A stretch of DNA of 64,000 nt. Origin: Paenibacillus xylanexedens (lineage in GTDB: Bacteria; Bacillota; Bacilli; Paenibacillales; Paenibacillaceae). Below are positions 42,080 to 50,852 of this stretch, in pieces. Positions within the stretch are counted from its first letter, which is position 1. Every line of letters begins with the position of its first letter. The notes beneath the pieces were generated by a model. The model was not told where the DNA came from. It made no database searches and was given only the letters and a program-made list of their open reading frames with translations. A program made the position numbers and the translations under genes. The DNA is taken from NCBI RefSeq assembly GCF_001908275.1, contig NZ_CP018620.1, forward strand, positions 2,542,001 through 2,606,000. The letters are read 5' to 3'.

Positions 42080-42538
42080 TTGATTCAATCTGCGTTCAAA
42101 CATATTGACGTGGCCGTAACATCGTTGATTGATATATGTGATCAGTTGTCGGAAGAAGATTTGGCTTTGACTCCAATTGAAGGTAAACGGCCTGTTGGAG
42201 AATTACTAGCTCATCTGTCTGTGATCTGCCGAGCGGATGTTTATATTTCCGAAGGTGCATCGGAGGAAGAGATGGCTCAATTCTATGCAGAGAATCAGGT
42301 GCATTCGCTCGGTGAGATCAAGCAGGCTTTGATTGATAACCAGATGTATCTATACCAACGGTACAGGCAGTTTAACACGGAAGAGTTATTACATGTGACG
42401 GATTCGTACTGGGGAGCTTCCTATAGTCGGCTGGAGTGGTTACTTGAGATTATGGGGCATGTATATCATCACAGAGGACAATTGTATACGATGCTGACCC
42501 TGACGGGCAAAGAACCCGAATCAGTACTTTTTAAATAG
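42080..42538 (+). CDS. DinB-family protein
   Basis: The 152-residue protein has DinB-type His residues in ELLAHLSVICRAD and MGHVYHHRGQL, which would bind a metal. AAGGA at about 42066-42070 is 8 nt from TTG 42080; GTG 42071 in frame is too close. Its function is unknown and it differs from the DinB gene at 37913. Confidence 0.8.
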   Translation: MIQSAFKHIDVAVTSLIDICDQLSEEDLALTPIEGKRPVGELLAHLSVICRADVYISEGASEEEMAQFYAENQVHSLGEIKQALIDNQMYLYQRYRQFNTEELLHVTDSYWGASYSRLEWLLEIMGHVYHHRGQLYTMLTLTGKEPESVLFK

Positions 42539-42611
42539 AAATAGATAGAATACATATAAGCATGTTATAGGAAACATCATGGGTTAAAGTGGGAATAGAC
42601 CGACGATACTA

Positions 42612-42624
42612 CACGTTATACGTG
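42612..42624. promoter_or_regulatory. Palindrome before the APH gene
   Basis: CACGT-TAT-ACGTG is a perfect inverted repeat just upstream of the ribosome site (ACGGAGG) of the 42645 gene. It is placed as an operator or a short leader hairpin. Confidence 0.35.
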
Positions 42625-42644
42625 AAATAACGGAGGATTCTGGT

Positions 42645-43601
42645 ATGCAACGACATAATACATGGAATGCATTGATGGACAATACGTTGATTGACAGGTT
42701 AAAACAGATTCCTGAACTTGATCAGGCTACACGGATTGAACCCGTTATAAAGGGTTATTCAGCGGATGCTAAATTCAAAATTTTTGTCCCTGGCCAAGGC
42801 CATGTGTTGGTGAGGATATATGATGTTGCTGAGGAATGGATGAAGCAAAGGGAATATCAATGTTTGAAGAGCATGCAACAATTAGGTGTACTGTGTCCAG
42901 CAACGTTATGCACAGGTAGATTGGATGAGAAGAACGGTTATATGATTCTTAGCTACATTGAAGGCGAAGATGCTTCCGAGAGACTGCCTCAACTGAATGA
43001 ACAGCAGCAGTGGGCGGTTGGCTTTGAAGCAGGAGCGCAGCTACAACTGATTCACAAGTTGCCGATGGAGGAACAGACCGAATCATGGTACATACGCAAG
43101 AGCACGAAGCATCAACGTTACGTAGAGCGCTATAAACAGTGCCCGATCGTGATGAAAGAGGATCAGGCCATTCTAACGTTTATTGCAGACCATTTCGGTT
43201 GGATGAAAAATCGTCCAGATGGATTTCAACATGATGACTTCCACCCGAGCAATCTTGTCGTTAAGCAGGATAAACTCGCAGGAGTGATTGATTTTAATCG
43301 TTATGATCAAGGGGATCCCATTCATGAATTTTTGAAGCTGGGTTTGTTTGCTTCGGAGATCAGTATTCCATATTCCATAGGTCAGATTCAGGGCTATTTC
43401 GATGGCAATGAACCGAATGAGTTATTCTGGAGATTGTATTCACTGTATACGGCTATGGCGCTGGTGTCTTCTGTGGTGTGGATTCAGCAGGTGAAGCCGG
43501 AAGAGACACATGAGATGATGAACAAGATCGAGCGTGTCCGTGAAGATCACGATGATTTTCGCAGTTTCGTCCCTCGGTGGTATACTTTGAACAGATCATG
43601 A
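42645..43601 (+). CDS. Aminoglycoside phosphotransferase (APH)-fold kinase
   Basis: The 318-residue protein has the APH/choline-kinase catalytic loop HDDFHPSN and metal-binding DFNRYDQGDP. An ATP-binding lobe occupies about residues 35-110. APH-fold kinases phosphorylate antibiotics, sugars or choline, and the substrate here is not clear. ACGGAGG supports ATG 42645. The response regulator start is 26 bp after its stop, so it probably heads this envelope-stress cluster. Confidence 0.88.
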   Translation: MQRHNTWNALMDNTLIDRLKQIPELDQATRIEPVIKGYSADAKFKIFVPGQGHVLVRIYDVAEEWMKQREYQCLKSMQQLGVLCPATLCTGRLDEKNGYMILSYIEGEDASERLPQLNEQQQWAVGFEAGAQLQLIHKLPMEEQTESWYIRKSTKHQRYVERYKQCPIVMKEDQAILTFIADHFGWMKNRPDGFQHDDFHPSNLVVKQDKLAGVIDFNRYDQGDPIHEFLKLGLFASEISIPYSIGQIQGYFDGNEPNELFWRLYSLYTAMALVSSVVWIQQVKPEETHEMMNKIERVREDHDDFRSFVPRWYTLNRS

Positions 43602-43627
43602 ATTATGGAAGGGAAAGGAATAATGCC

Positions 43628-44332
43628 GTGGCACAGCCAGCAACCATTCTGCTTGTGGATGATGAGCAGGAGATTATTAAATTGATGGAAATTTATTTTG
43701 GCAACGAGGGTTATCGGATTCTCACTGCGAATGATGGGCTTGAAGCACTGGAACAATTGAAAAAAGAGTCAATTGATCTTATTATTCTGGATGTTATGAT
43801 GCCAAATATGGACGGAATCGAAGCTTGTATGAAAATTCGGGAAGAGCAGAAAATGCCGATTATTATGCTGTCCGCCAAAAGTATGGATATGGATAAAATT
43901 ACAGGGCTAAGCATCGGTGCTGATGATTATGTGACCAAGCCATTTAACCCGCTTGAACTTGTGGCACGGGCCAAATCTCAGCTGCGCAGGTATCATACCT
44001 TCAATGAAGGTCGGGAGAACAAAGAGCACGAGTGGGTTATTGATGATCTGGTCATTAATACCGATACACATGAAGTTTGGGTGGATGAGCAGCCGGTTCG
44101 TCTGACTCCGCGTGAATTTGCTGTTCTTGAATTACTGGCTCGACACCAAGGTTCAGTACTCAGTATGGAACAGATCTATCGTCAGGTCTGGAAGGAAGAA
44201 TTCATGGAATCGAACAATACTGTCATGGTACATATTCGCAAGATTCGTGAGAAGATTGAACTCGACAGCAAACATCCCAAGTTCATTCAGACCGTATGGG
44301 GTGTGGGTTACAAGATGATCAAACCGCAATAA
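43628..44332 (+). CDS. OmpR/VanR-family response regulator
   Basis: The 234-residue protein has DDE near residue 10, the phospho-acceptor Asp in LDVMMPNMDG and Lys in DDYVTKPFNPLE. Its winged helix ends NTVMVHIRKIREKIE, close to the other regulator at 35078. GTG 43628 has AAAGGA at about 8 nt. Its partner kinase is 55 bp downstream. A likely binding-box array is before the membrane protein at 45620. Confidence 0.93.
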   Translation: MAQPATILLVDDEQEIIKLMEIYFGNEGYRILTANDGLEALEQLKKESIDLIILDVMMPNMDGIEACMKIREEQKMPIIMLSAKSMDMDKITGLSIGADDYVTKPFNPLELVARAKSQLRRYHTFNEGRENKEHEWVIDDLVINTDTHEVWVDEQPVRLTPREFAVLELLARHQGSVLSMEQIYRQVWKEEFMESNNTVMVHIRKIREKIELDSKHPKFIQTVWGVGYKMIKPQ

Positions 44333-44387
44333 ACATGTACATCCACAGGATGTCATGTGACATGAACACATTCAGGGAGTTCCTATT

Positions 44388-45521
44388 ATGAATTCAAAGT
44401 TGATTAATACAGTCCGATGGAAATTTATCTATGCATTTTTGCTGAGTGGCATATTAACTGCAGTTATTTTGTACGGAGGCAGTCAGGTGGGGCAGACCAT
44501 CCTGGAAGCTCAGACGTATCCGGATTATTCCATTCCGGCCCAGGGGATTAGGTGGTTGGTGAATAATATTGGTTCGGTGCCTTTGATGATTGTGGTAGGC
44601 GTGCTCAGTTTTGTGCTGTTTTTTTTCCTGTTCTCTCGCAAGGTGATGCGAGTTCTGGATGAAATTACGGCAGGAATTCAGGAAGTTGCCAAAGGAGAGC
44701 TATCCCATCGCATCGAAGTGAAGACCTCGGATGAATTCGGAGTGGTCGCTGCAAGCATTAATCAAATGGCTGAACAATTGCAATTATCGCTTCAGGAAGA
44801 GCGTAATGCAGTTGCTGCCAAAAACGATCTGATTACGGGGATATCACATGATCTGAGAACACCACTCACTTCTATTCTGGGATTTCTGGAGTACATTGAG
44901 AAGGATCGCTACCAGGATGAGATTGAGATGCGCTATTACGTTAGCATCGCCTATGAGAAATCCCTGACTCTTCGTAAGCTGATTGATGACTTGTTTGAAT
45001 ATACGCGTGTGAGTGGCGGGAGTCTTCCGTTGTCTTTGCAAGCGTTGAACCTGAATTCGTTTCTGATGCAGCTGGCTGAAGAGTTTGCTCCCATGCTGGA
45101 GGATGCTGGCATGACCTACAAGATCATCGGCGGGCAAGAGCCACTATGGATAAAAGCTGCTCCGGGGGAGCTTGTAAGGGCGTATGAGAATCTGTTCAGC
45201 AATGCCATTCGGTATGGTTCGCAGGGTAAACTAATGGAGATTGGGTTGGCCCTTGAAGGTGAAGAGGCTGTAGTCCGCATCAGTAATTATGGTGAATCGA
45301 TTCCGGCACAAGATCTGCCACATCTGTTTGATCGATTCTATCGTGTGGATAAATCGCGTTCCCGTGAAACGGGAGGTACGGGTCTCGGCCTGGCGATTGC
45401 CAAATCGATGATTGAATTACATCGAGGAAGTATCGTTGCCTACAGTGAAAATGGCAGAACGGATTTTGTTACCCGATTCCCTGTAACTGCTGCTCCGCCA
45501 AGTAATTACGAAGAGCAGTAA
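44388..45521 (+). CDS. VanS-like sensor histidine kinase
   Basis: The 377-residue kinase has TM1 (about 12-30), a short extracytoplasmic loop (about 31-65), TM2 (about 66-84), HAMP (about 85-135), H-box ISHDLRTPLTS with His154, an N-box (NLFSNAIRYG) and GGTGLGLAI. The small outside loop suggests sensing within or near the membrane. It pairs with the preceding regulator. The next gene has clear similarity to its N-terminal half. Confidence 0.93.
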   Translation: MNSKLINTVRWKFIYAFLLSGILTAVILYGGSQVGQTILEAQTYPDYSIPAQGIRWLVNNIGSVPLMIVVGVLSFVLFFFLFSRKVMRVLDEITAGIQEVAKGELSHRIEVKTSDEFGVVAASINQMAEQLQLSLQEERNAVAAKNDLITGISHDLRTPLTSILGFLEYIEKDRYQDEIEMRYYVSIAYEKSLTLRKLIDDLFEYTRVSGGSLPLSLQALNLNSFLMQLAEEFAPMLEDAGMTYKIIGGQEPLWIKAAPGELVRAYENLFSNAIRYGSQGKLMEIGLALEGEEAVVRISNYGESIPAQDLPHLFDRFYRVDKSRSRETGGTGLGLAIAKSMIELHRGSIVAYSENGRTDFVTRFPVTAAPPSNYEEQ

Positions 45522-45525
45522 TAAT

Positions 45526-45565
45526 TAAGAATTTGGTAAGAAGTTAACTACTTCCTCATTAAGAA
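45526..45565 (+). promoter_or_regulatory. Three TAAGAA boxes upstream of the pseudo-kinase gene
   Basis: TAAGAA occurs at 45526-45531, 45537-45542 and 45560-45565; the first two are 11 bp apart, the third 23 bp further on. The geometry suits OmpR-family regulators. The -10 is unclear. Confidence 0.5.
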
Positions 45566-45619
45566 ATATTCGGTATGCTACCTCTATTACTTATTGTTGT
45601 ATAGAGGAGGATACCAAAT

Positions 45620-46360
45620 ATGAAGACCCGATTCAGTACTGTAAGACTAAGATACATATACATTGGAGGAGCAAGCGCGTTACTCAGCGCAGCGCTCCTT
45701 TTTGTCGTTTATCATGTGCTGCGATTTGCGCATAACCATGTCCTTCCTGATACAGCATGGATAACGCGTATGATGAACTGGGGAATCAACCATATCGGAA
45801 CAAAGCCGTTTTTCATCTTCATTGGTGGAGCCGTATTTGCGATCTTTTTCTGGATTCGATCCCAGAAAATTGCGGAAGATCTCAGTCAACTTGCACGCGG
45901 AACAGCCGAACTTGCATTGGGCCACCATCCTGGAAGAATTGATGTTCTCAGTGGTGGTGAACTACGACAAATTGCTGCCAATCTGAATGCGATTGCGTTT
46001 CTCATGCATAAGGATCGGCTGAGCATATCAGAACCGAAACAGGAGAGAAGAGAGATAGAGGGAGCGTCTATTAAGCATGAGCAACCCGGACTTCAGCAAC
46101 ATATTACAGAAGACAAGGAGAATGCTGAAACTATATCTACGCAGGTGGACTTACCGATAAAACTTACTCTCTACCGTATTCAATCTTCTCTGGATGAGAT
46201 CATCCAAGGGCGGTGCCAGGACGAGGTGGAAGTTCAGCATTGGGCCAAGTTGGCGTATGAACAGACATTGCTGCTTCAACATGCTCTGGAGATTACAAAA
46301 CGGAATGGACAGGAACGCGTAGTTTCAATGGAACAGGTACACAAGGAGCCTGAATGTTGA
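45620..46360 (+). CDS. Kinase-less histidine-kinase-like membrane protein
   Basis: The 246-residue protein has TM1 (about 14-33), TM2 (about 62-79) and a HAMP-like stretch. Then comes a sequence aligning with the neighbouring kinase DHp helices (GRCQDEVEVQHWAKLAYEQT against DRYQDEIEMRYYVSIAYEKS). By that alignment the phospho-acceptor His is Leu178, and no ATPase domain follows. It looks like a duplicated, decayed kinase kept as a membrane or regulatory partner. It overlaps the PBP gene by 7 bases. Confidence 0.75.
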   Translation: MKTRFSTVRLRYIYIGGASALLSAALLFVVYHVLRFAHNHVLPDTAWITRMMNWGINHIGTKPFFIFIGGAVFAIFFWIRSQKIAEDLSQLARGTAELALGHHPGRIDVLSGGELRQIAANLNAIAFLMHKDRLSISEPKQERREIEGASIKHEQPGLQQHITEDKENAETISTQVDLPIKLTLYRIQSSLDEIIQGRCQDEVEVQHWAKLAYEQTLLLQHALEITKRNGQERVVSMEQVHKEPEC

Positions 46361-48222
46361 AGCACAGGGGCAAGCAATGGATGTATTACATATTTGATGG
46401 AGCAGTGGTTGTCGTTTTGATGTTGGCCTTTTTCTATCTCTATCTGATTACTTATGGCGAAGGAGTGCTTCGCAATCGTCCAGAGGCTATGCAGGTGGCC
46501 TCCTCAACCATTATTACGAATGCAGAGGGGACCGAAATTTCGAGGCTGCATACGCAGACCAAAGGGTATTACGAATATGCTGATCTGAACGCCATGCCGG
46601 ATTTATTAAAGATGGCTTTTTTGGCTACAGAAGATCGACGTTTCTACAACCATGATGGACTGGATTTCATCGGTCTCGGCAGGGCCATAGTGCAAGATAT
46701 TATACATATGAATCTGAGTCAGGGAGGAAGCTCCATCACGCAGCAACTGGCAAGAAATCTGTACTTGAATGGGGATAAAACGTTGAGTCGAAAGGTGAAT
46801 GAGATGTCCATTGCAATGGCTCTTGAGAAGAAATACAGCAAGGATGAAATTCTGGAAATGTATCTGAATCAGATCTACATGGGACGCCAGCAGTATGGTG
46901 TAAAGGCGGCAGCCTGGCGGTATTTCGGAATTAAGGATATGCACCAGTTGGAACTATGGCAGATTGCTACATTGGCCGGAATGCCAAAAGGTCCATCCAT
47001 ATACAATCCAGTAGATCATCCTGAACTTTCCAAACAAAGACGTGCCGTTATCCTTGGACTCATGCATGAACAGGGACTAATTACACGAAAGCAGATGCTC
47101 AAAGCCCGTGACGTCGATTACACGCCGCCTGAAACCGTATTGAATGCAACAACTTCACCGGGCTTGAGCAAGCCCGCATATGTGTCTGCCGTGGATGCTG
47201 TGATTCAGGAGGCTTCTCGGCTCACAGGTAAAAGTGAAGCGGAGATTCAATCGGCAGGTTGGGTTATTCAAACCGGGCTAGACCAGCAGGCACAACTGGC
47301 GATGGAAGAAACATTTGCAGACACTACCCGATTCCCCGATGATCGCCAAGACGAGCTAGTCCAGGCAAGTATGGTTATTATCGATCAGCACAACGGTGAA
47401 GTGAAAGCGATGATGGGTGGACGTAATCCCTTAAAAGGGGGCATCAACCGGGCGATTATGGATGCAAGGCAGCCAGGCTCTTCTTTTAAACCGATTATTG
47501 CATATGGCCCTGCGTTGGAGTCGGGGAAGTTCAAGCCAGAGAGCATACTACCGGATAAACGCATGCAATATGGCAGCTATCAACCTTCCAATCTCGGTGG
47601 GTGTTACAGTGGTTCAATAGCCATGTCCCAAGCCTTGCAAAAGTCCATCAATGCCCCAGCCGTATGGCTGCTTCATGAGACAAGGCTAAACGATGCACAT
47701 CAATTTGCGGCACGACTCGGTATTGAACTGGGGAAAGAAGATCTAAACCTCTCGATTGCTTTGGGAGGTGTGCATCAGGGGGTGTCACCAATGAAGATGG
47801 CACAGGCCTATACGGTGTTTGCGAATAATGGCAAGTTGAATACAGCCCATCTGATACGCCAGATTACAGATTCCCGTGGACGAACAATATTTGCTCATAT
47901 GTCGGAAAATAAGCAGGTAATCTCTTCTAGCACGGCGAATGCCATGACTAGAATGCTGCAAAATGTAGTCAGTCAGGGGACGGGAAGCCGTGCACAACTC
48001 GGTCAGCACAAGGTAGCAGGGAAAACGGGAACAACACAGGCTGCATTACCTGGTGTGGGAAGAGAGGGCAATCGGGATCTGTGGTTTGTGGGCTATACGA
48101 GTAACTGGACTGCGGCGGTTTGGATGGGATTTGATCATACAGATACAGAACATTATATGAGGTCAGGAAGTGGTGTTGCAGCGGAGTTGTTCGCAACAGT
48201 GATGGGACGTGCTACCCAATAG
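46354..48222 (+). CDS. Class A penicillin-binding protein (PBP1-type)
   Basis: The 622-residue bifunctional enzyme has a TM (about 12-32), a GT51 glycosyltransferase (ATEDRRFYNHDG with catalytic Glu, GGSSITQQLARNLYL) and a transpeptidase with SSFK (SxxK), SIN (SxN) and KTG in VAGKTGTTQ. It polymerises and cross-links peptidoglycan. It is the last gene in the regulator-kinase-pseudokinase cluster, so cell-wall synthesis is probably the output. It lacks the usual long C-terminal extension. Confidence 0.94.
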   Translation: MLKHRGKQWMYYIFDGAVVVVLMLAFFYLYLITYGEGVLRNRPEAMQVASSTIITNAEGTEISRLHTQTKGYYEYADLNAMPDLLKMAFLATEDRRFYNHDGLDFIGLGRAIVQDIIHMNLSQGGSSITQQLARNLYLNGDKTLSRKVNEMSIAMALEKKYSKDEILEMYLNQIYMGRQQYGVKAAAWRYFGIKDMHQLELWQIATLAGMPKGPSIYNPVDHPELSKQRRAVILGLMHEQGLITRKQMLKARDVDYTPPETVLNATTSPGLSKPAYVSAVDAVIQEASRLTGKSEAEIQSAGWVIQTGLDQQAQLAMEETFADTTRFPDDRQDELVQASMVIIDQHNGEVKAMMGGRNPLKGGINRAIMDARQPGSSFKPIIAYGPALESGKFKPESILPDKRMQYGSYQPSNLGGCYSGSIAMSQALQKSINAPAVWLLHETRLNDAHQFAARLGIELGKEDLNLSIALGGVHQGVSPMKMAQAYTVFANNGKLNTAHLIRQITDSRGRTIFAHMSENKQVISSSTANAMTRMLQNVVSQGTGSRAQLGQHKVAGKTGTTQAALPGVGREGNRDLWFVGYTSNWTAAVWMGFDHTDTEHYMRSGSGVAAELFATVMGRATQ

Positions 48223-48232
48223 AATGCAAGAG

Positions 48233-48270
48233 AGAGAACGGAGTCCAGACGGTTCTTTCCTTCTCTTGGA
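48233..48270 (+). terminator. Probable terminator of the PBP gene
   Basis: AGAAC (48235-48239) and GTTCT (48252-48256) form a short stem with extra imperfect pairs, followed by a T/C-rich tail. It is weaker than the other terminators here. Confidence 0.45.
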
Positions 48271-48332
48271 TAACACAGTATGTAGCCTCTAATGTATAAT
48301 ATGTATCTTATCTATCGTAAACGGAGGCTGAA

Positions 48333-48878
48333 ATGAACTATAAATATAGGAACTCGGAACTGGATACAAGCTCGCTGCAGCCTAAAAGTGGTATCAGACC
48401 GGAACGGCCTGGCATCTCTGGATTAGGCGGATGGCTTATTTTAATTCAGATTGGCCTGTGGGTCTCACTGGCGCTTCTGATCGCGGATATGTCGCAGGTA
48501 AATGTCATTATGGATCCGGTAAGATGGGAGGGTGTCCGTGGTGTCGATCCGGAACTCTATACTGAGGGAATACGCCCGCTCCTTTGGTTCGGAGTCATAA
48601 GCAGCGTCATTTTACTAATGATTGTTATCTTGAATCTCGTATTGTTGTATAAGAAAAAGAAACAGTTTCCACGCATGATGATTGTGCTGTGCATTGTGAA
48701 TGTATTCATTGGAATCATGACATGGATTATGATCGCACGAATTGAGATTCCGAGAGAACAGCATGTGCTCGATCCAACATCAGCATTTAATTTGACGATA
48801 CGATCCATTCTGACGTGCTGTATCTTCATTCCATATTTCCTGAGGTCGGTACGTGTGAAGAATACGTTTGTGAAGTAA
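48333..48878 (+). CDS. DUF2569 membrane protein
   Basis: The 181-residue protein has a 27-residue polar N-terminus, then the GLGGWLILIQIGLW segment typical of DUF2569, and four membrane segments (about 30-50, 83-105, 112-135, 150-172). It ends SVRVKNTFVK as in the family. No role is known. ACGGAGG precedes ATG 48333. Confidence 0.82.
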   Translation: MNYKYRNSELDTSSLQPKSGIRPERPGISGLGGWLILIQIGLWVSLALLIADMSQVNVIMDPVRWEGVRGVDPELYTEGIRPLLWFGVISSVILLMIVILNLVLLYKKKKQFPRMMIVLCIVNVFIGIMTWIMIARIEIPREQHVLDPTSAFNLTIRSILTCCIFIPYFLRSVRVKNTFVK

Positions 48879-48933
48879 ATAGACTTCTTTGATTGTCTCA
48901 CTGCACTATAGTGCTCTATAGGGTAGTGACACG

Positions 48934-48982
48934 TAAGGCCCGTAGATATACAAGATTTTATCCTGTATGCTAACGGGCCTTA
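48934..48982. terminator. Hairpin between convergent genes
   Basis: TAAGGCCCGT (48934-48943) pairs with ACGGGCCTTA (48973-48982), with a TACA-type loop stem inside. It lacks a T-run but separates the DUF2569 gene from the leftward exporter genes. Confidence 0.6.
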
Positions 48983-49008
48983 AGTGTGCTGATATGTGAA
49001 AAGAATAA

Positions 49009-49476
49009 TCATTTCGATGATGATTTTGTCCGCAGTGAGGCGGGAATTCGGCGTATCATCTGGTTTAATACCTCGGAGAGCACAAGGCCTACGGCAATAG
49101 CGCCGGATAACATGAGTGCTTTGGCGGCCATCTCCATAGCGGCACTGTAGTCATTTTGCACAAAACTTCGCATCGCATTATACGCCAGTCCACCAGGAAC
49201 CAGAGGAATGATGCCTGCAACGCTGAAGATGATGACGGGTGCGCGAAACATGCGAGAGAATATCTGGCTGATGACACCTACGGCTATGGTCGCTGCAAGT
49301 GTAGCAGGCACCGCATCCGCTGCATATTCAAGTACGATATAGATAATCCAGCCGATCATGCCGACAAATCCACCATGGAGCAGCATGCGCCGTGGTGCGT
49401 TGAAGATGATCCCGAACGCGGCTGAAGCGACAAAACTGGTTAAGGCTTGTTCAATAAAATGGAGCATATCCTGCAT
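49009..49476 (-). CDS. ThrE_2 (YjjB-like) exporter subunit
   Basis: The 155-residue protein has four or five hydrophobic segments and resembles the short half of split threonine/serine exporters (IIPLVPGGLAYNAMRSFV, SRMFRAPVIIFSVAGI). In this arrangement it partners the larger YjjP-like subunit encoded just upstream. The substrate may be an amino acid or organic acid; YjjP/YjjB in E. coli exports succinate. A 9-bp gap separates the two genes. Confidence 0.85.
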   Translation of the reverse strand: MQDMLHFIEQALTSFVASAAFGIIFNAPRRMLLHGGFVGMIGWIIYIVLEYAADAVPATLAATIAVGVISQIFSRMFRAPVIIFSVAGIIPLVPGGLAYNAMRSFVQNDYSAAMEMAAKALMLSGAIAVGLVLSEVLNQMIRRIPASLRTKSSSK

Positions 49477-49485
49477 TCCTCCGTC

Positions 49486-50379
49486 TTACATAAAAAGTGA
49501 AAATACAACTGCAATACCGGTACCTATGGCAAAAGCAGTCAGAAATGCCTCGGCTCCCTTGGATAATCCGGATACGAGATGCCCGGCCATCAGGTCGCGT
49601 ACAGCATTGGTAATCAGCAGCCCCGGAACCAGCGGCATAACCGAACCAATAATGATTTTGTCCCGTTCATGACCCACTCCCATATAGATCAGGAGAAAAG
49701 CGAGTATGCCAATAACAAAGGATGCCGTAAGCTCGGCAAAGAATTTGACCCGTACCAACTGGTGAAAGGCAATAACGGCTGCATAACCTATGCCCCCACA
49801 GATCAGCGCCGGAAGAAAGTCGCTCCAGCCCCCGCCAAACATAATGGTAAAACAACCACTGGATAACGCTGCGGCCGTAAGCTGCACAGCCGTTGAATAG
49901 GAGGAGGGCTTGCCTTCGATCTGTACCAACAGATCATGGGCTTCCTGAGCGGATAGCTCACCTTGTCCAATGCGGCGGGAGACCGCATTCACCTCGGACA
50001 CCTTGTCCAGATCCGTTGTACGCTCAGAGATGCGAATCAGCTTGGCGGGTTCGGTTGCATCAACAGAGAAGAAGATGCCTGTCGGGACAACGTAACTGTG
50101 CGAATGGGGTAAACCCAGCGCCGCCGCCATACGTTTCATCGTATCTTCCACACGGTAGGTTTCACCACCGCTTTGCAGCATGATTTTGCCTGCGAGCAGA
50201 CAGATGGCAATCACGCGGGATTGTTCAGTAGGGTTGCTGCCAATCATACCCGTCTCGACTTGTGATACGGGTGATGAATCATGACGTATGTATTCCAACC
50301 GGATCAAGCTCCGTTTCATATGAGATATGGGGTGGTGCGACACCATTGTATCATATTTCACACGCTCGCAAGGAATCAT
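49486..50379 (-). CDS. ThrE_1 (YjjP-like, DUF1212) exporter subunit
   Basis: The roughly 297-residue protein has a cytoplasmic N-terminal domain (SGGETYRVEDTMKRMAAALGL; FSVDATEP) and five membrane segments (GSVMPLVPGLLITNAVRDLMAGH is the conserved end). It pairs with the ThrE_2 gene. The start is uncertain: ATG 50379 lacks a clear ribosome site, and ATG 50346 or 50319 would remove up to 20 residues. Confidence 0.85.
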   Translation of the reverse strand: MIPCERVKYDTMVSHHPISHMKRSLIRLEYIRHDSSPVSQVETGMIGSNPTEQSRVIAICLLAGKIMLQSGGETYRVEDTMKRMAAALGLPHSHSYVVPTGIFFSVDATEPAKLIRISERTTDLDKVSEVNAVSRRIGQGELSAQEAHDLLVQIEGKPSSYSTAVQLTAAALSSGCFTIMFGGGWSDFLPALICGGIGYAAVIAFHQLVRVKFFAELTASFVIGILAFLLIYMGVGHERDKIIIGSVMPLVPGLLITNAVRDLMAGHLVSGLSKGAEAFLTAFAIGTGIAVVFSLFM

Positions 50380-50401
50380 ACCGCACCATAGCCGAGACCA
50401 T

Positions 50402-50450
50402 AAAAAAGCTTCGTTCCCAAGACTTGAAGATCTCAGGAGCGAAGCTTCTT
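50402..50450 (-). terminator. Intrinsic terminator of the Sm-like gene
   Basis: On the minus strand AAGCTTCGCTCC pairs with GGGAACGAAGCTT and then TTTTTT. It lies between the 50483 gene and the exporter gene. Confidence 0.85.
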
Positions 50451-50482
50451 GGAACAGGTTCGGATATAGAAGTACAATGCCA

Positions 50483-50788
50483 CTACATCAACAGTGTGAT
50501 AACCAACAATTCATACAGCACAAGCGGCAAAATCGTTGGTCCAAACAAGGCACGCGGTTCAGGATATCCATGCATCGGGGTGACCTGGAGATACAAAATC
50601 CCCCGGTCTGCACTGATGATGACACCTTCCCACACTTGCCCATCGATATTCTGGACTTGTACCTTCTTGCCTATATGCTGCCGGGCTGTATGATGAAGCA
50701 TATTCCGCACACCTTGCACGGATTGAAGCATCGGTTGATTGGCTTGATACACGACACGCGTGGATGGCGTGGATGTGGATTCAGACAT
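50483..50788 (-). CDS. Small protein with an Sm-like segment
   Basis: The 101-residue protein contains HIGKKVQVQNIDGQVWEGVIISADRG-type sequence (about 40-70), whose pattern of VxVxxxDGxxxxGxxxxxD resembles an Sm/LSm strand-turn-strand. Length and end (two hydrophobic stretches) do not settle the family. AGGAAGGG is 9 nt before ATG 50788. A terminator follows, so it is a single gene. Confidence 0.6.
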   Translation of the reverse strand: MSESTSTPSTRVVYQANQPMLQSVQGVRNMLHHTARQHIGKKVQVQNIDGQVWEGVIISADRGILYLQVTPMHGYPEPRALFGPTILPLVLYELLVITLLM

Positions 50789-50852
50789 GATGCACAACCC
50801 TTCCTCAAAATAAGTTCTTACTTCAAGGTATGCATCTGCCTATAAAAGGTGA

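Noticed and set aside
49009..50379. ThrE genes as a frameshifted single gene
   Set aside because: Split two-gene YjjP/YjjB forms are a known normal arrangement, and both frames are intact.
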